From Bacillota bacterium (GTDB taxonomy: Bacteria > Bacillota > Bacilli > Bacillales > Cytobacillaceae), in assembly GCA_023389895.1 (NCBI GenBank), contig JAEWDX010000325.1, positions 1 through 17,560 on the forward strand: DNA of 17,560 nucleotides. The letters run 5' to 3'. Position numbers and translations under genes: made by a program. The notes under the pieces are model-generated. The model did not search any database. It was not told where the DNA came from and saw only the letters and a program-made list of their open reading frames with translations. Below, piece after piece: positions 1-6,518 of this stretch (position 1 is the stretch's first letter; the number at the start of each line of letters is the position of its first letter).

Positions 1-123
1 TCCTCGTACATTGTATATCTTAATTATAGATAATATGAGGATGTTAGAATAGGGATTGATTTTTGTAAATGGATGAAAAAAATGGAGAGTTACCTAATTA
101 TGATAGAAAAGGTATGTTAACCC

Positions 124-152
124 TTCACAAATATTGGTAAGTGGGTTATACT
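124..152 (+). promoter_or_regulatory. Sigma-A promoter of the thiT leader
   Basis: TTCACA at 124-129 and TATACT at 147-152 are separated by exactly 17 bp, a good sigma-A arrangement. Transcription would start near 159, about 20 nt before the riboswitch aptamer. Bases 1-120 upstream hold only short open stretches and no gene that I recognise. Confidence 0.7.
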
Positions 153-177
153 GATTTTGATATGAATATAAACGTAA

Positions 178-262
178 CCACAAGGGGAGCGAAATGCTGA
201 GAGTGAACAATTATTGTTCTGACCCTTTGAACCTGTTAGTTAATTCTAGCGTAGGAATGTGG
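178..262 (+). promoter_or_regulatory. TPP riboswitch (THI element) aptamer
   Basis: The conserved blocks of the thiamine diphosphate aptamer are present in order: GGGGAGC at 184-190, GCTGAGAG at 196-203, GACCCTTTGAACCTG at 221-235 and GCGTAGGAA at 249-257. The closing helix P1 pairs CCACA at 178-182 with TGTGG at 258-262. GAACA/TGTTC within 204-220 forms the variable hairpin arm. This class binds TPP and lowers expression of thiamine synthesis or uptake genes. Here it precedes a thiamine transporter gene, which fits. Confidence 0.95.
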
Positions 263-337
263 CTCGAATAGAAGAAAGTTAATTTGGGGCATTTTTGCAT
301 TCGCAAATTTGTTCTTAATTGCTCTGCTCTTTCTGTT

Positions 338-372
338 CTCCCCTTGAGGTCGCGTATCAACGAAAAGGGGAG
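338..372 (+). promoter_or_regulatory. Expression-platform hairpin that sequesters the thiT Shine-Dalgarno
   Basis: CTCCCCTT at 338-345 is perfectly complementary to AAGGGGAG at 365-372, which is the ribosome binding site of the TTG start at 381. The hairpin would block translation. The same CTCCCCTT is also perfectly complementary to AAGGGGAG at 182-189 inside the aptamer. This suggests a two-state switch in which TPP binding frees the segment to cover the ribosome binding site. The U-rich bases after the hairpin (373-382) leave open an additional effect on termination. Confidence 0.7.
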
Positions 373-380
373 ATTTTATT

Positions 381-977
381 TTGAAAAAATTAAGTTTACT
401 TGCATTAATCGAAATTTCATTTTTTGCCGCCTTTGCTTTAATTTTGGATTTACTACCATCTATTAAACCAATTCCGAATATTTCAATTTCATTTGCGATG
501 ATACCCATTTTCTTACTTGCTTTTCGTTGGGGATTTAGAGCTAGCTTTATAGCAGGATTATTATGGGGGATTCTTCAAATTGCAACGGGAGATGCATGGA
601 TTATCCATCCAGTTCAAGGATTTATTGAATATTTTATTGCCTTTGCTTTTATTGGGTTTGCCGGATTATTCTACAATAAGATTCAAAAGGAATTTCGGGC
701 AGGGAAGAAGAGGACAGCATTTATTTGGGTAGTTGTGGCTGTATTTGTCGGAAGTGTTGCTCGTTATTTCTGGCATTTTCTTGCAGGAGTTATTTTTATT
801 AAATACTTTGCACCAGACGTAAAGAATCCTGTATTTTTCTCCTTTGCTGCAAATGGAACAACAATGCTAGGCGCATGGATTTTCTGCTCGCTAGTACTGA
901 TTCTCGTATTATCCGTCGTTCCGCAATTAATTATGAGGAAAGATAACCGAGATGTACTCGAAAAGAAAGCTTCTTAG
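381..977 (+). CDS. thiT: Thiamine ECF transporter substrate-binding subunit ThiT (YuaJ)
   Basis: This 198-residue, very hydrophobic protein has about six membrane segments and is the S component of an energy-coupling factor transporter. It captures thiamine and works with the shared EcfA/EcfA'/EcfT module, which is not in this window. Family hallmarks are visible: the RWGFRASFIAGLLWG segment (about 49-63), Glu83 in GFIEY, Trp131-His132 in ARYFWHF, and Asn158 in ANGTT. Their positions match the thiamine-binding Glu, His and Asn of characterised ThiT proteins. The start is TTG at 381, placed 8 nt after AGGGGAG. The gene is monocistronic, preceded by a TPP riboswitch and followed by a terminator shared with the converging qox operon. 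Confidence 0.93.
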   Translation: MKKLSLLALIEISFFAAFALILDLLPSIKPIPNISISFAMIPIFLLAFRWGFRASFIAGLLWGILQIATGDAWIIHPVQGFIEYFIAFAFIGFAGLFYNKIQKEFRAGKKRTAFIWVVVAVFVGSVARYFWHFLAGVIFIKYFAPDVKNPVFFSFAANGTTMLGAWIFCSLVLILVLSVVPQLIMRKDNRDVLEKKAS

Positions 978-1010
978 AATAATTCTTTCACTCAAATACT
1001 TTTTCATGAA

Positions 1011-1041
1011 AAAACTGGCTCATATTAAATGGGCCAGTTTT
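1011..1041. terminator. Bidirectional terminator between thiT and qoxD
   Basis: AAAACTGGC at 1011-1019 pairs with GCCAGTTTT at 1033-1041. The hairpin has T-rich sequence on both sides and lies between two converging genes. It can end thiT on the plus strand and the qox operon on the minus strand. Confidence 0.85.
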
Positions 1042-1052
1042 CTGCTTTATTT

Positions 1053-1400
1053 CTAATGTTCCATATGATTCATGTTCTCCATATGCGTCTGATCATTTTG
1101 ATGGTTCATATGTCCTGAAGACATGACCCATATAGAACCCACGACGATAATGATGGCCGTAAATACTGCATAAACAATATTTACAATGTTTAATGTTCCA
1201 TCTTCGCCTTCACGTAAGTGCATAAACATGAATAATTGGATTCCCGCCTGCAAAAACGCTAAAGTTCCGATAATCCACATAATCGCAGAAGCAGAAAGAT
1301 CAGTCTTCAAGGCAATTGTTGCTGCCCCAAAGGTTAATACGAGAGAGAAAATGAAGCCAATGAGATGACTAAGTGGGAAGCCTTGATTTCTCTTTTCCAT
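1053..1400 (-). CDS. qoxD: Cytochrome aa3 quinol oxidase subunit IV QoxD
   Basis: This 115-residue protein has three membrane segments (about residues 11-30, 37-58 and 72-94) and belongs to the small subunit IV family of haem-copper quinol oxidases. The subunit assists assembly and stability of the core enzyme. The segment QAGIQLFMFMHLREGEDG is typical of the family. The C-terminus after residue 95 is rich in His, Met and Asn (about 20 residues, five His and five Met), and B. subtilis QoxD is also His-rich there. The start codon directly abuts the qoxC stop, and a G-rich ribosome binding site lies inside the end of qoxC. It is the last gene of qoxABCD and is followed by the shared terminator. 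Confidence 0.92.
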   Translation of the reverse strand: MEKRNQGFPLSHLIGFIFSLVLTFGAATIALKTDLSASAIMWIIGTLAFLQAGIQLFMFMHLREGEDGTLNIVNIVYAVFTAIIIVVGSIWVMSSGHMNHQNDQTHMENMNHMEH

Positions 1401-2006
1401 TTAGCCCACCAAACCTTTCAAATACACGAATGTAAAGATAAAGATCCAGACGACATCGAGGAAATGCCAATATAGTCCGATAATAAATGCTTTTCGAGCT
1501 GTTACAGGTGTGAGTCCTCTTCTTAACAACTGAATAATGACGATTGTCGCCCAACCAATCCCTAAAGTTACGTGGGCACCATGAGTACCTAGCAATACAA
1601 AGAGACTTGAAAGGAAGGCACTTGTTTGCATAGTCGCTCCTTCGTGCACATAATGAGTGAATTCAGTAATCTCCATGAATAAGAAGCCAGCACCAAGGGC
1701 TAAAGTGAGAATAAGCCACATAATTAACCCTTTTAAGTTATGGCGGCGCATTTCATAAATGGCGATACCCATCGTAAAACTACTTGTTAAGAGAAGAATC
1801 GTTTGTATCATAACATCCTTTATGACAAATAGATCTTGTTGTGTAGGTCCACCAGCAAAACGCTGGTTAAGAACCCCATATACACCGAAGAGGGTAGCGA
1901 ACAGGATAATCTCTGCCCCAAGGAAAACCCAGAAGCCAAGAATATTCATCCGATCTTGCTCAGTTTGATATTCTAGCGGCAATGACGTATTAATATTACT
2001 TGACAT
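1401..2006 (-). CDS. qoxC: Cytochrome aa3 quinol oxidase subunit III QoxC
   Basis: This 201-residue membrane protein of the haem-copper oxidase subunit III family has five membrane segments, as is usual for quinol oxidases. Recognisable stretches are LNILGFWVFLGAEIILF-like sequence near residue 25, the ITEFTHYVHEGA loop in mid-protein, LGTHGAHVTLGI, and YWHFLDVVWIFIF near the C-terminus. I chose the ATG at 2004-2006 over an in-frame upstream start at 2024, because AGAGGTG sits at the right distance before it and the N-terminus then matches the family. The start overlaps the end of qoxB by 11 nt, which suggests translational coupling. Confidence 0.93.
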   Translation of the reverse strand: MSSNINTSLPLEYQTEQDRMNILGFWVFLGAEIILFATLFGVYGVLNQRFAGGPTQQDLFVIKDVMIQTILLLTSSFTMGIAIYEMRRHNLKGLIMWLILTLALGAGFLFMEITEFTHYVHEGATMQTSAFLSSLFVLLGTHGAHVTLGIGWATIVIIQLLRRGLTPVTARKAFIIGLYWHFLDVVWIFIFTFVYLKGLVG

Positions 2007-3972
2007 ATTTCTGCACCTCTCCATCTACAGTCCGCCATGCTTTTTCTGTTGCTTTAATTTCTTCTCTTTTCACATGATAGCCGTTGTTATAATCGAACGA
2101 ACGGATAATGAGTCCAGCGAAAATTCCAATTGCGGCAATAGCGGCAGCAATATGCCATTCGAAAACAAGGAAGAATCCAGCAACTAAGAACACACCACCC
2201 ATAAATACTGGAAGTCCAGAGTTGTTCGGCATATGGATTTCTTTTATTTCACTTTCTTTTAGAGTTAAATCTTTCTTTTCTTTCTTCATATGCCAGAATT
2301 CATCAAGACGAGAAACTTCCGGTGTTTTAGCAAAATTATAAAATTGCACCGGTGAAGCGGTAGACCATTCTAAAGTTCGTGCATCCCACGGATCGCTTGA
2401 AATATTTCTGTCTGCATGACGATAGCTCCAATAAAGGTTATAGCAGAAGACGGCAAAGCCAGCTGCTAAAATAAGTGCACCAATAGCAGAAATTAAGAAT
2501 AATGGTGCAAAGCCTGATTCAACAGAATATGTGTACGCTCTTCTGACTGCACCATTTAATCCAAGGAAGAACATTGGCATAAATGTCATGTTAAAGCCGA
2601 TAACAAATAACCAGAAATGCCATTTTCCTATTTTTTCGTTTAACATGAAGCCAAACATTTTTGGCCACCAGTAATAAAGTCCAGCAAATACGGCAAACAC
2701 AACACCAGGAATTAATGTGTAATGGAAATGGGCGACAAGGAATAATGTATTATGGTACTGGAAATCAGCCGCAGCCATTGCAAGCATAACACCTGTAATA
2801 CCACCGATTAAGAAATTCGGAATAAATGCCAGCGCCCAAAGCATAGCGGTAGTCATTTTTATCCGACCTTTACGCATTGTAAATAACCAGTTAAACATTT
2901 TAACGCCAGTCGGAATGGCAATCGCCATCGTTGTTATCGAGAAAACAGAGTTTACAGCAGGGCCTGAGCCCATCGTGTAAAAGTGGTGAACCCAAACTAG
3001 CATACTCAGGAACGCAATACCAACGATAGAGCCTATCATTGCCTTATAGCCAAATAATGTTTTTCTTGAAAAAGTTGCAATAACTTCTGAGAAAATTCCA
3101 AACGCTGGAAGTACAACAATGTAAACCTCAGGATGCCCCCATAACCAGAAGAGGTTTGCCCAAAGCATATCAAGCCCACCGCCAGATAATGTAAAGAAAT
3201 GTGTTCCATATAGACGATCAAATGTCATCAACGCAAGGGCAACTGTGAAAATTGGAAATGCTGCAACAATAATAATTGACGTAATGAGTGTAGTCCAAGG
3301 GAACATCGGCATTTTCATTAATGTCATGCCTTTTGTTCTCATTTTCAAAATCGTCACAATAAAGTTAATGCCCGATATTAATGTACCAATACCAGCGATC
3401 TGAATCGCAACAGCATAGAAATTATTCCCAATCCCCGGACTGAATTCTTTACCAACGAGTGGGAAATAAGCAGTCCAACCAGCATCAGGTGATCCACCGA
3501 TAACGAAAGAAACATTAAATAACATGGCTCCACTGAAAAATAACCAAAAGCTTAATGCATTTAGTTGCGGAAAGGCAACATCGCGTGCCCCTATTTGTAA
3601 TGGGACAATGAAGTTCATTAATCCAATAAGGAAGGGCATTGCCATAAATAGAATCATGATGACACCATGAGTTGTAAAGACCTCATTATAATGCTGCGCA
3701 TCTAAAAAACCCATCTCAGGTCTGGCAGTTTGGGCTTTCATCATCAATCCATCCATACCACCACGGAAAAACATCAGCACCGCTGCAAGAATATACATAA
3801 TTCCGATCCTTTTATGATCAACGGTTGTCAGCCATTCGCGCCAAAGCCATCCCCACTTCTTAAAATATGTTAGCCCGCCAATAATTCCGAGCATAGTTAA
3901 TAGTATGGCAATTTGCGATCCAAGAATGAGCGGATCACCAGAAATGAAAATTTTATCCCATCTAATGTCCAT
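1996..3972 (-). CDS. qoxB: Cytochrome aa3 quinol oxidase subunit I QoxB
   Basis: This 658-residue catalytic subunit reduces oxygen to water with electrons from menaquinol and pumps protons. All expected metal ligands are visible by my count: His102 (FTTHG) and His417 for the low-spin haem, His415 (AHFHY) for the high-spin haem, and His280, His329 and His330 for CuB. Tyr284 in GHPEVY is the residue that cross-links to His280. Length, with extra N- and C-terminal membrane segments, matches the quinol oxidase branch. The ATG at 3970-3972 is preferred to an upstream in-frame start at 4002, because GGTGGTGA precedes it and MDIRWDKIF aligns with the family N-terminus. It overlaps qoxA by 11 nt. Confidence 0.97.
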   Translation of the reverse strand: MDIRWDKIFISGDPLILGSQIAILLTMLGIIGGLTYFKKWGWLWREWLTTVDHKRIGIMYILAAVLMFFRGGMDGLMMKAQTARPEMGFLDAQHYNEVFTTHGVIMILFMAMPFLIGLMNFIVPLQIGARDVAFPQLNALSFWLFFSGAMLFNVSFVIGGSPDAGWTAYFPLVGKEFSPGIGNNFYAVAIQIAGIGTLISGINFIVTILKMRTKGMTLMKMPMFPWTTLITSIIIVAAFPIFTVALALMTFDRLYGTHFFTLSGGGLDMLWANLFWLWGHPEVYIVVLPAFGIFSEVIATFSRKTLFGYKAMIGSIVGIAFLSMLVWVHHFYTMGSGPAVNSVFSITTMAIAIPTGVKMFNWLFTMRKGRIKMTTAMLWALAFIPNFLIGGITGVMLAMAAADFQYHNTLFLVAHFHYTLIPGVVFAVFAGLYYWWPKMFGFMLNEKIGKWHFWLFVIGFNMTFMPMFFLGLNGAVRRAYTYSVESGFAPLFLISAIGALILAAGFAVFCYNLYWSYRHADRNISSDPWDARTLEWSTASPVQFYNFAKTPEVSRLDEFWHMKKEKKDLTLKESEIKEIHMPNNSGLPVFMGGVFLVAGFFLVFEWHIAAAIAAIGIFAGLIIRSFDYNNGYHVKREEIKATEKAWRTVDGEVQKYVK

Positions 3973-4918
3973 GATGTTCACCACCATCTTTTGCATTTTC
4001 ATTTTTTATGTTTTGATAGTTATCTTTATCCTCAAAAATTTTCCCAGGATAGTCATGCCCGCGATACAATTCTGGATTTGTATACGTTTTTGATTGATGG
4101 TCGGCATGGTTTACCCAATCGAGATGAGTATTTGAATATGTTAATCTACCAAGAACAGTTGGTTTCAAGAGATTGTAATACTCTTTTTCTGTAAGTTTTG
4201 GTGCTTTTGTTTCTGCTTCTTTTACCCATTTATCAAAATCCTTTTGTGTTTGAGAAAGCACCTCAAACTCCATATCAGCGTAGCCTCGACCGTTGAAGTT
4301 TGTATTTTTTCCAAAATAAGTACCAGGATGATCGGCAACAATATACAATTCTGTCTCCATTTTATTCATTGTATATTTCTGTCCGCTTAATGAAGGAATC
4401 CAGAATGATTGCATGGTTCCAGCAGAAGTAAGCTTGAAATGGATTGGACGATCTTCCGGAATATTCACATAGTTAACGGTTTCAATTCCTTGTTCAGGAT
4501 AACTAAAGATCCATTTCCAATCTGCGGATGTAACATGAATCGTTAGCGGCTCTTTGTTCTCATAGCCTTCAGGAACTTTTTCTAAAGAATATAAAGTTTT
4601 GACAGTGGGTATTGTTAATGCAATAACGATCAGAATGGGGATGATCGTCCAGATCAATTCAAGCACAGTATGTCCATGCTCTTCTGGCGGTTCATAATCC
4701 ATATTCTCTGGTTTTTCACGATACTTCCAAATAATCACAATAAATAATGTCAATACGACAACAACGATTAGAAGCATCCATAATAGTGACCAGTTAATGA
4801 GTTGAGTTATGCTTCTTGCTGCAGGTCCCTGCGGTTGGAATACAACTAAATTACAGCCACTCAATAGAATGGTAGAAAAAAGACCTACGAGTGAAAGCAA
4901 AACCATTTTTGATTTCAT
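3962..4918 (-). CDS. qoxA: Cytochrome aa3 quinol oxidase subunit II QoxA, lipoprotein
   Basis: This 318-residue subunit II has a lipoprotein signal peptide with lipobox LLSGC (Cys22), two membrane helices (about 40-65 and 85-107) and an extracellular cupredoxin domain. The cysteines and histidines of the CuA centre of cytochrome c oxidases are absent. The corresponding region reads YFGKNTNFNGRGYADMEF, as in quinol oxidases, which identifies the electron donor as quinol. The C-terminal extension is charged and ends GGEHHGH. AGAGGAGA precedes the ATG by 10 nt. It is the first gene of qoxABCD. No clear sigma-A promoter is visible upstream; TATACT-like sequence lies on the minus strand near 5010-5017 without a good -35. 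Confidence 0.95.
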   Translation of the reverse strand: MKSKMVLLSLVGLFSTILLSGCNLVVFQPQGPAARSITQLINWSLLWMLLIVVVVLTLFIVIIWKYREKPENMDYEPPEEHGHTVLELIWTIIPILIVIALTIPTVKTLYSLEKVPEGYENKEPLTIHVTSADWKWIFSYPEQGIETVNYVNIPEDRPIHFKLTSAGTMQSFWIPSLSGQKYTMNKMETELYIVADHPGTYFGKNTNFNGRGYADMEFEVLSQTQKDFDKWVKEAETKAPKLTEKEYYNLLKPTVLGRLTYSNTHLDWVNHADHQSKTYTNPELYRGHDYPGKIFEDKDNYQNIKNENAKDGGEHHGH

Positions 4919-5138
4919 GCAACTTCCATCTCCTCTTTACGGTAGTACCATTATTGAATAATTCACGAAATGAAATCATTTTTCATCCTTTTTAAAAAGA
5001 TGAAGGTAAGTATAATAGGTTTTGAAATATAACTATATTTCCACTGTGTTAATGATGATAACATAATAGATTTCAAGATTATGTGACGAAAATAGTAAGT
5101 AAATATTTGGGATTTATTAAAAGGAAGAAAAAAGCGGA

Positions 5139-5164
5139 AAAACCTTGATTTAAAAGGTTTTTTT
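5139..5164 (+). terminator. Orphan plus-strand terminator
   Basis: AAAACCTT at 5139-5146 pairs with AAGGTTTT at 5154-5161 around a short loop, followed by TTT. It has the form of an intrinsic terminator in the plus direction. No plus-strand gene precedes it after qoxA, so it either belongs to a small untranslated RNA or is left from a lost gene. Confidence 0.55.
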
Positions 5165-5207
5165 ATGAGTGAGGAAAATTGACAAACTTGTGAATGATTA
5201 TAATTGA

Positions 5208-5336
5208 AGTTTTACTAATATAATAAAATTATTACAAAAAATGGAATTGTCGCAACGAGAATTAGCTGACATGGTTGGTTTTATTTTTAGTGAAAAAAAT
5301 GGATGGGATGTGGTAATATATGGAATGATAGATTGA
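5208..5336 (+). pseudogene. Remnant resembling the start of an XRE-type helix-turn-helix regulator
   Basis: The open stretch between stops at 5205 and 5334 contains IIKLLQKMELSQRELADMVG, with an ATG at 5241. This resembles the first two helices of XRE/Cro-family DNA-binding domains (pattern LSQxELAxxxG). The recognition helix and the rest of the domain do not follow: the sequence continues FIFSEKNGWDVV and stops. There is no ribosome binding site before the ATG. I read it as a decayed gene fragment. A chance match in 40 codons cannot be excluded. Confidence 0.3.
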
Positions 5337-5586
5337 TTGAAGAAGTGAAAAATTATGATATTTTGGTTTAGACGCTTACCTCAATTTAGGATGGATTTGT
5401 CAGAATGGACCCCTTTTATAAAGAATCATTGGTTACAAATGTAATTGAATCTTCCTTTACTATTTAATCATCCGGATACATATTTTAGCATATTATCGAG
5501 ATTTAGGTTAATAAACTTTCAGATCATGCACAATCTTAAAACTCCGCCATAAAATAAAATTGTCAATAAAGCAAGGAGGGATTAAT

Positions 5587-6063
5587 ATGTACCCATTTAT
5601 TAATTTTCATCAAACAAACAGATTAGAGGAAACGCAAATAAACGATATTGAAAAGGCCATTTCTGGAGAATATAACGCGATTCAATGCTATCAAAAATTA
5701 GCGAATTTAGCCCATTCATCGAAAGAAAGAGAGCAAATTCTAGAAATTCAGCGAGATGAAATGAAACATTATGAATTATTTACGCAAATATTTGTTCAAC
5801 TAACAGGAAAAAATCCGAGAATACAATTAAAAGAGGAATGTCCAAATACTTATAAAGCAGGGCTTGAATATGCAATAAAAGATGAACAAGAAACAGTTGA
5901 TTTTTATCATGATATTGCTGATAAAGCGACGGATCCAATGATAAAGCAAGCCTTTACTCGGGTTGCGGCTGATGAACAAAATCATGCTGTTTGGTTTTTA
6001 TATTTTTTTACGAAACGAATTGAAAACAAATTTTTGAAAGGATTTAAAAAAGAGATGTATTAA
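5587..6063 (+). CDS. Ferritin-like (rubrerythrin-type) diiron protein
   Basis: This 158-residue protein is predicted to form a four-helix bundle. Diiron ligands occur in the rubrerythrin pattern, in two half-repeats 30 residues apart: Glu28 then Glu58-x-x-His61 (DEMKHYE), and Glu100 then Glu130-x-x-His133 (DEQNHAVWF). It lacks the C-terminal rubredoxin-like Cys4 domain of true rubrerythrin. Similar stand-alone proteins in Bacillus (YhjR-like) are of uncertain role. Peroxide reduction or iron handling is an inference from the fold. ATG 5587 is chosen over an upstream TTG at 5560, because AAGGAGGG at 5573-5580 lies 6 nt before it. The gene stands alone, and I see no strong terminator behind it. 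Confidence 0.82.
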   Translation: MYPFINFHQTNRLEETQINDIEKAISGEYNAIQCYQKLANLAHSSKEREQILEIQRDEMKHYELFTQIFVQLTGKNPRIQLKEECPNTYKAGLEYAIKDEQETVDFYHDIADKATDPMIKQAFTRVAADEQNHAVWFLYFFTKRIENKFLKGFKKEMY

Positions 6064-6100
6064 TCCTTTTGAAAGCTTAGTAGAAAGCTAAAAATATTGC

Positions 6101-6129
6101 TTTACAATAATGAAAGCAGAATGTAAGAT
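6101..6129 (+). promoter_or_regulatory. Sigma-A promoter of the 45-residue protein gene
   Basis: TTTACA at 6101-6106 and TAAGAT at 6124-6129 are separated by 17 bp. The transcript would carry a leader of about 130 nt before the ATG at 6270. I see no known riboswitch in that leader. Confidence 0.5.
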
Positions 6130-6269
6130 AGATTTAATCGAGATGTTCGTTATAAAGTACAAATGCACCCCCAAAAAGAACAAGGGTTGAACGAATTGTT
6201 TAGTAGTAATATTAGAAAACGCTCGAATTAGCAAATTTTCATTCCTTTAATGAAAAAGGAGGAGAAAAA

Positions 6270-6407
6270 ATGATATTAAAAACGACAGATATTGATCAAA
6301 TTTTAGAAGAAACGGCAGATTTAGCGGATGATGAAATAAATTTTTTCATTAAATATTTTGAAATAGACTTATTATTGGAGCAAACGGAAAACTATGAGGG
6401 TCAATAA
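6270..6407 (+). CDS. Small acidic protein of unknown function (45 residues)
   Basis: An ATG at 6270 follows a textbook AAAAAGGAGGAG ribosome binding site and opens a 45-codon frame (MILKTTDIDQILEETADLAD at the start, ENYEGQ at the end). The protein has many more Asp and Glu than Lys residues, with no Cys, no signal peptide and no membrane segment. Helical heptads such as IDQILEETADLADDEINFFI suggest one or two amphipathic helices. It has its own candidate promoter upstream and a terminator just behind it, so it is a complete small transcription unit. I do not recognise a family. It may be related in function to the ferritin-like gene before it, but only position suggests this. Confidence 0.7.
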   Translation: MILKTTDIDQILEETADLADDEINFFIKYFEIDLLLEQTENYEGQ

Positions 6408-6413
6408 ATACAC

Positions 6414-6445
6414 ATCTACTCTAAATAATAGGGTGGATTTTTTTT
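6414..6445 (+). terminator. Intrinsic terminator after the 45-residue protein gene
   Basis: ATCTACTCT at 6414-6422 pairs with AGGGTGGAT at 6430-6438, including two G-U pairs in RNA, and is followed by an eight-T run at 6438-6445. It begins 7 nt after the stop codon. Confidence 0.85.
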
Positions 6446-6518
6446 GCCTTTTGTAAGGAAATAATTGTAACGAAGACATGGAAATCCTCGTCAATTGAGA
6501 TAAAGGAGAGTGAGGCAA

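Larger units (their letters stand above)
4919..5586. other. Long non-coding gap between qoxA and the ferritin-like gene
   Basis: About 670 bp of very AT-rich sequence separates the divergent qox operon and the ferritin-like gene. It holds the qoxA leader, an imperfect inverted repeat near qoxA (TCATC at 4983-4987 against GATGA at 4999-5003 with an A/T core), an orphan hairpin terminator at 5139-5164, and a short helix-turn-helix-like coding remnant at 5208-5336. Between 5340 and 5560 I find only short, stop-interrupted reading frames and no convincing promoter. The region looks like degraded former coding sequence. Confidence 0.5.

Noticed and set aside
1..120. Possible gene end or small ORF left of the thiT promoter
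   Set aside because: Open stretches are under 30 codons, have no ribosome binding site and match nothing I recognise. The partial hairpin near 2-40 lacks a T run.
5470..5500. Sigma-G-like promoter (GGATA and CATATTA) before the ferritin-like gene
   Set aside because: The spacing between the two elements is only about 10 bp, too short for a forespore promoter.
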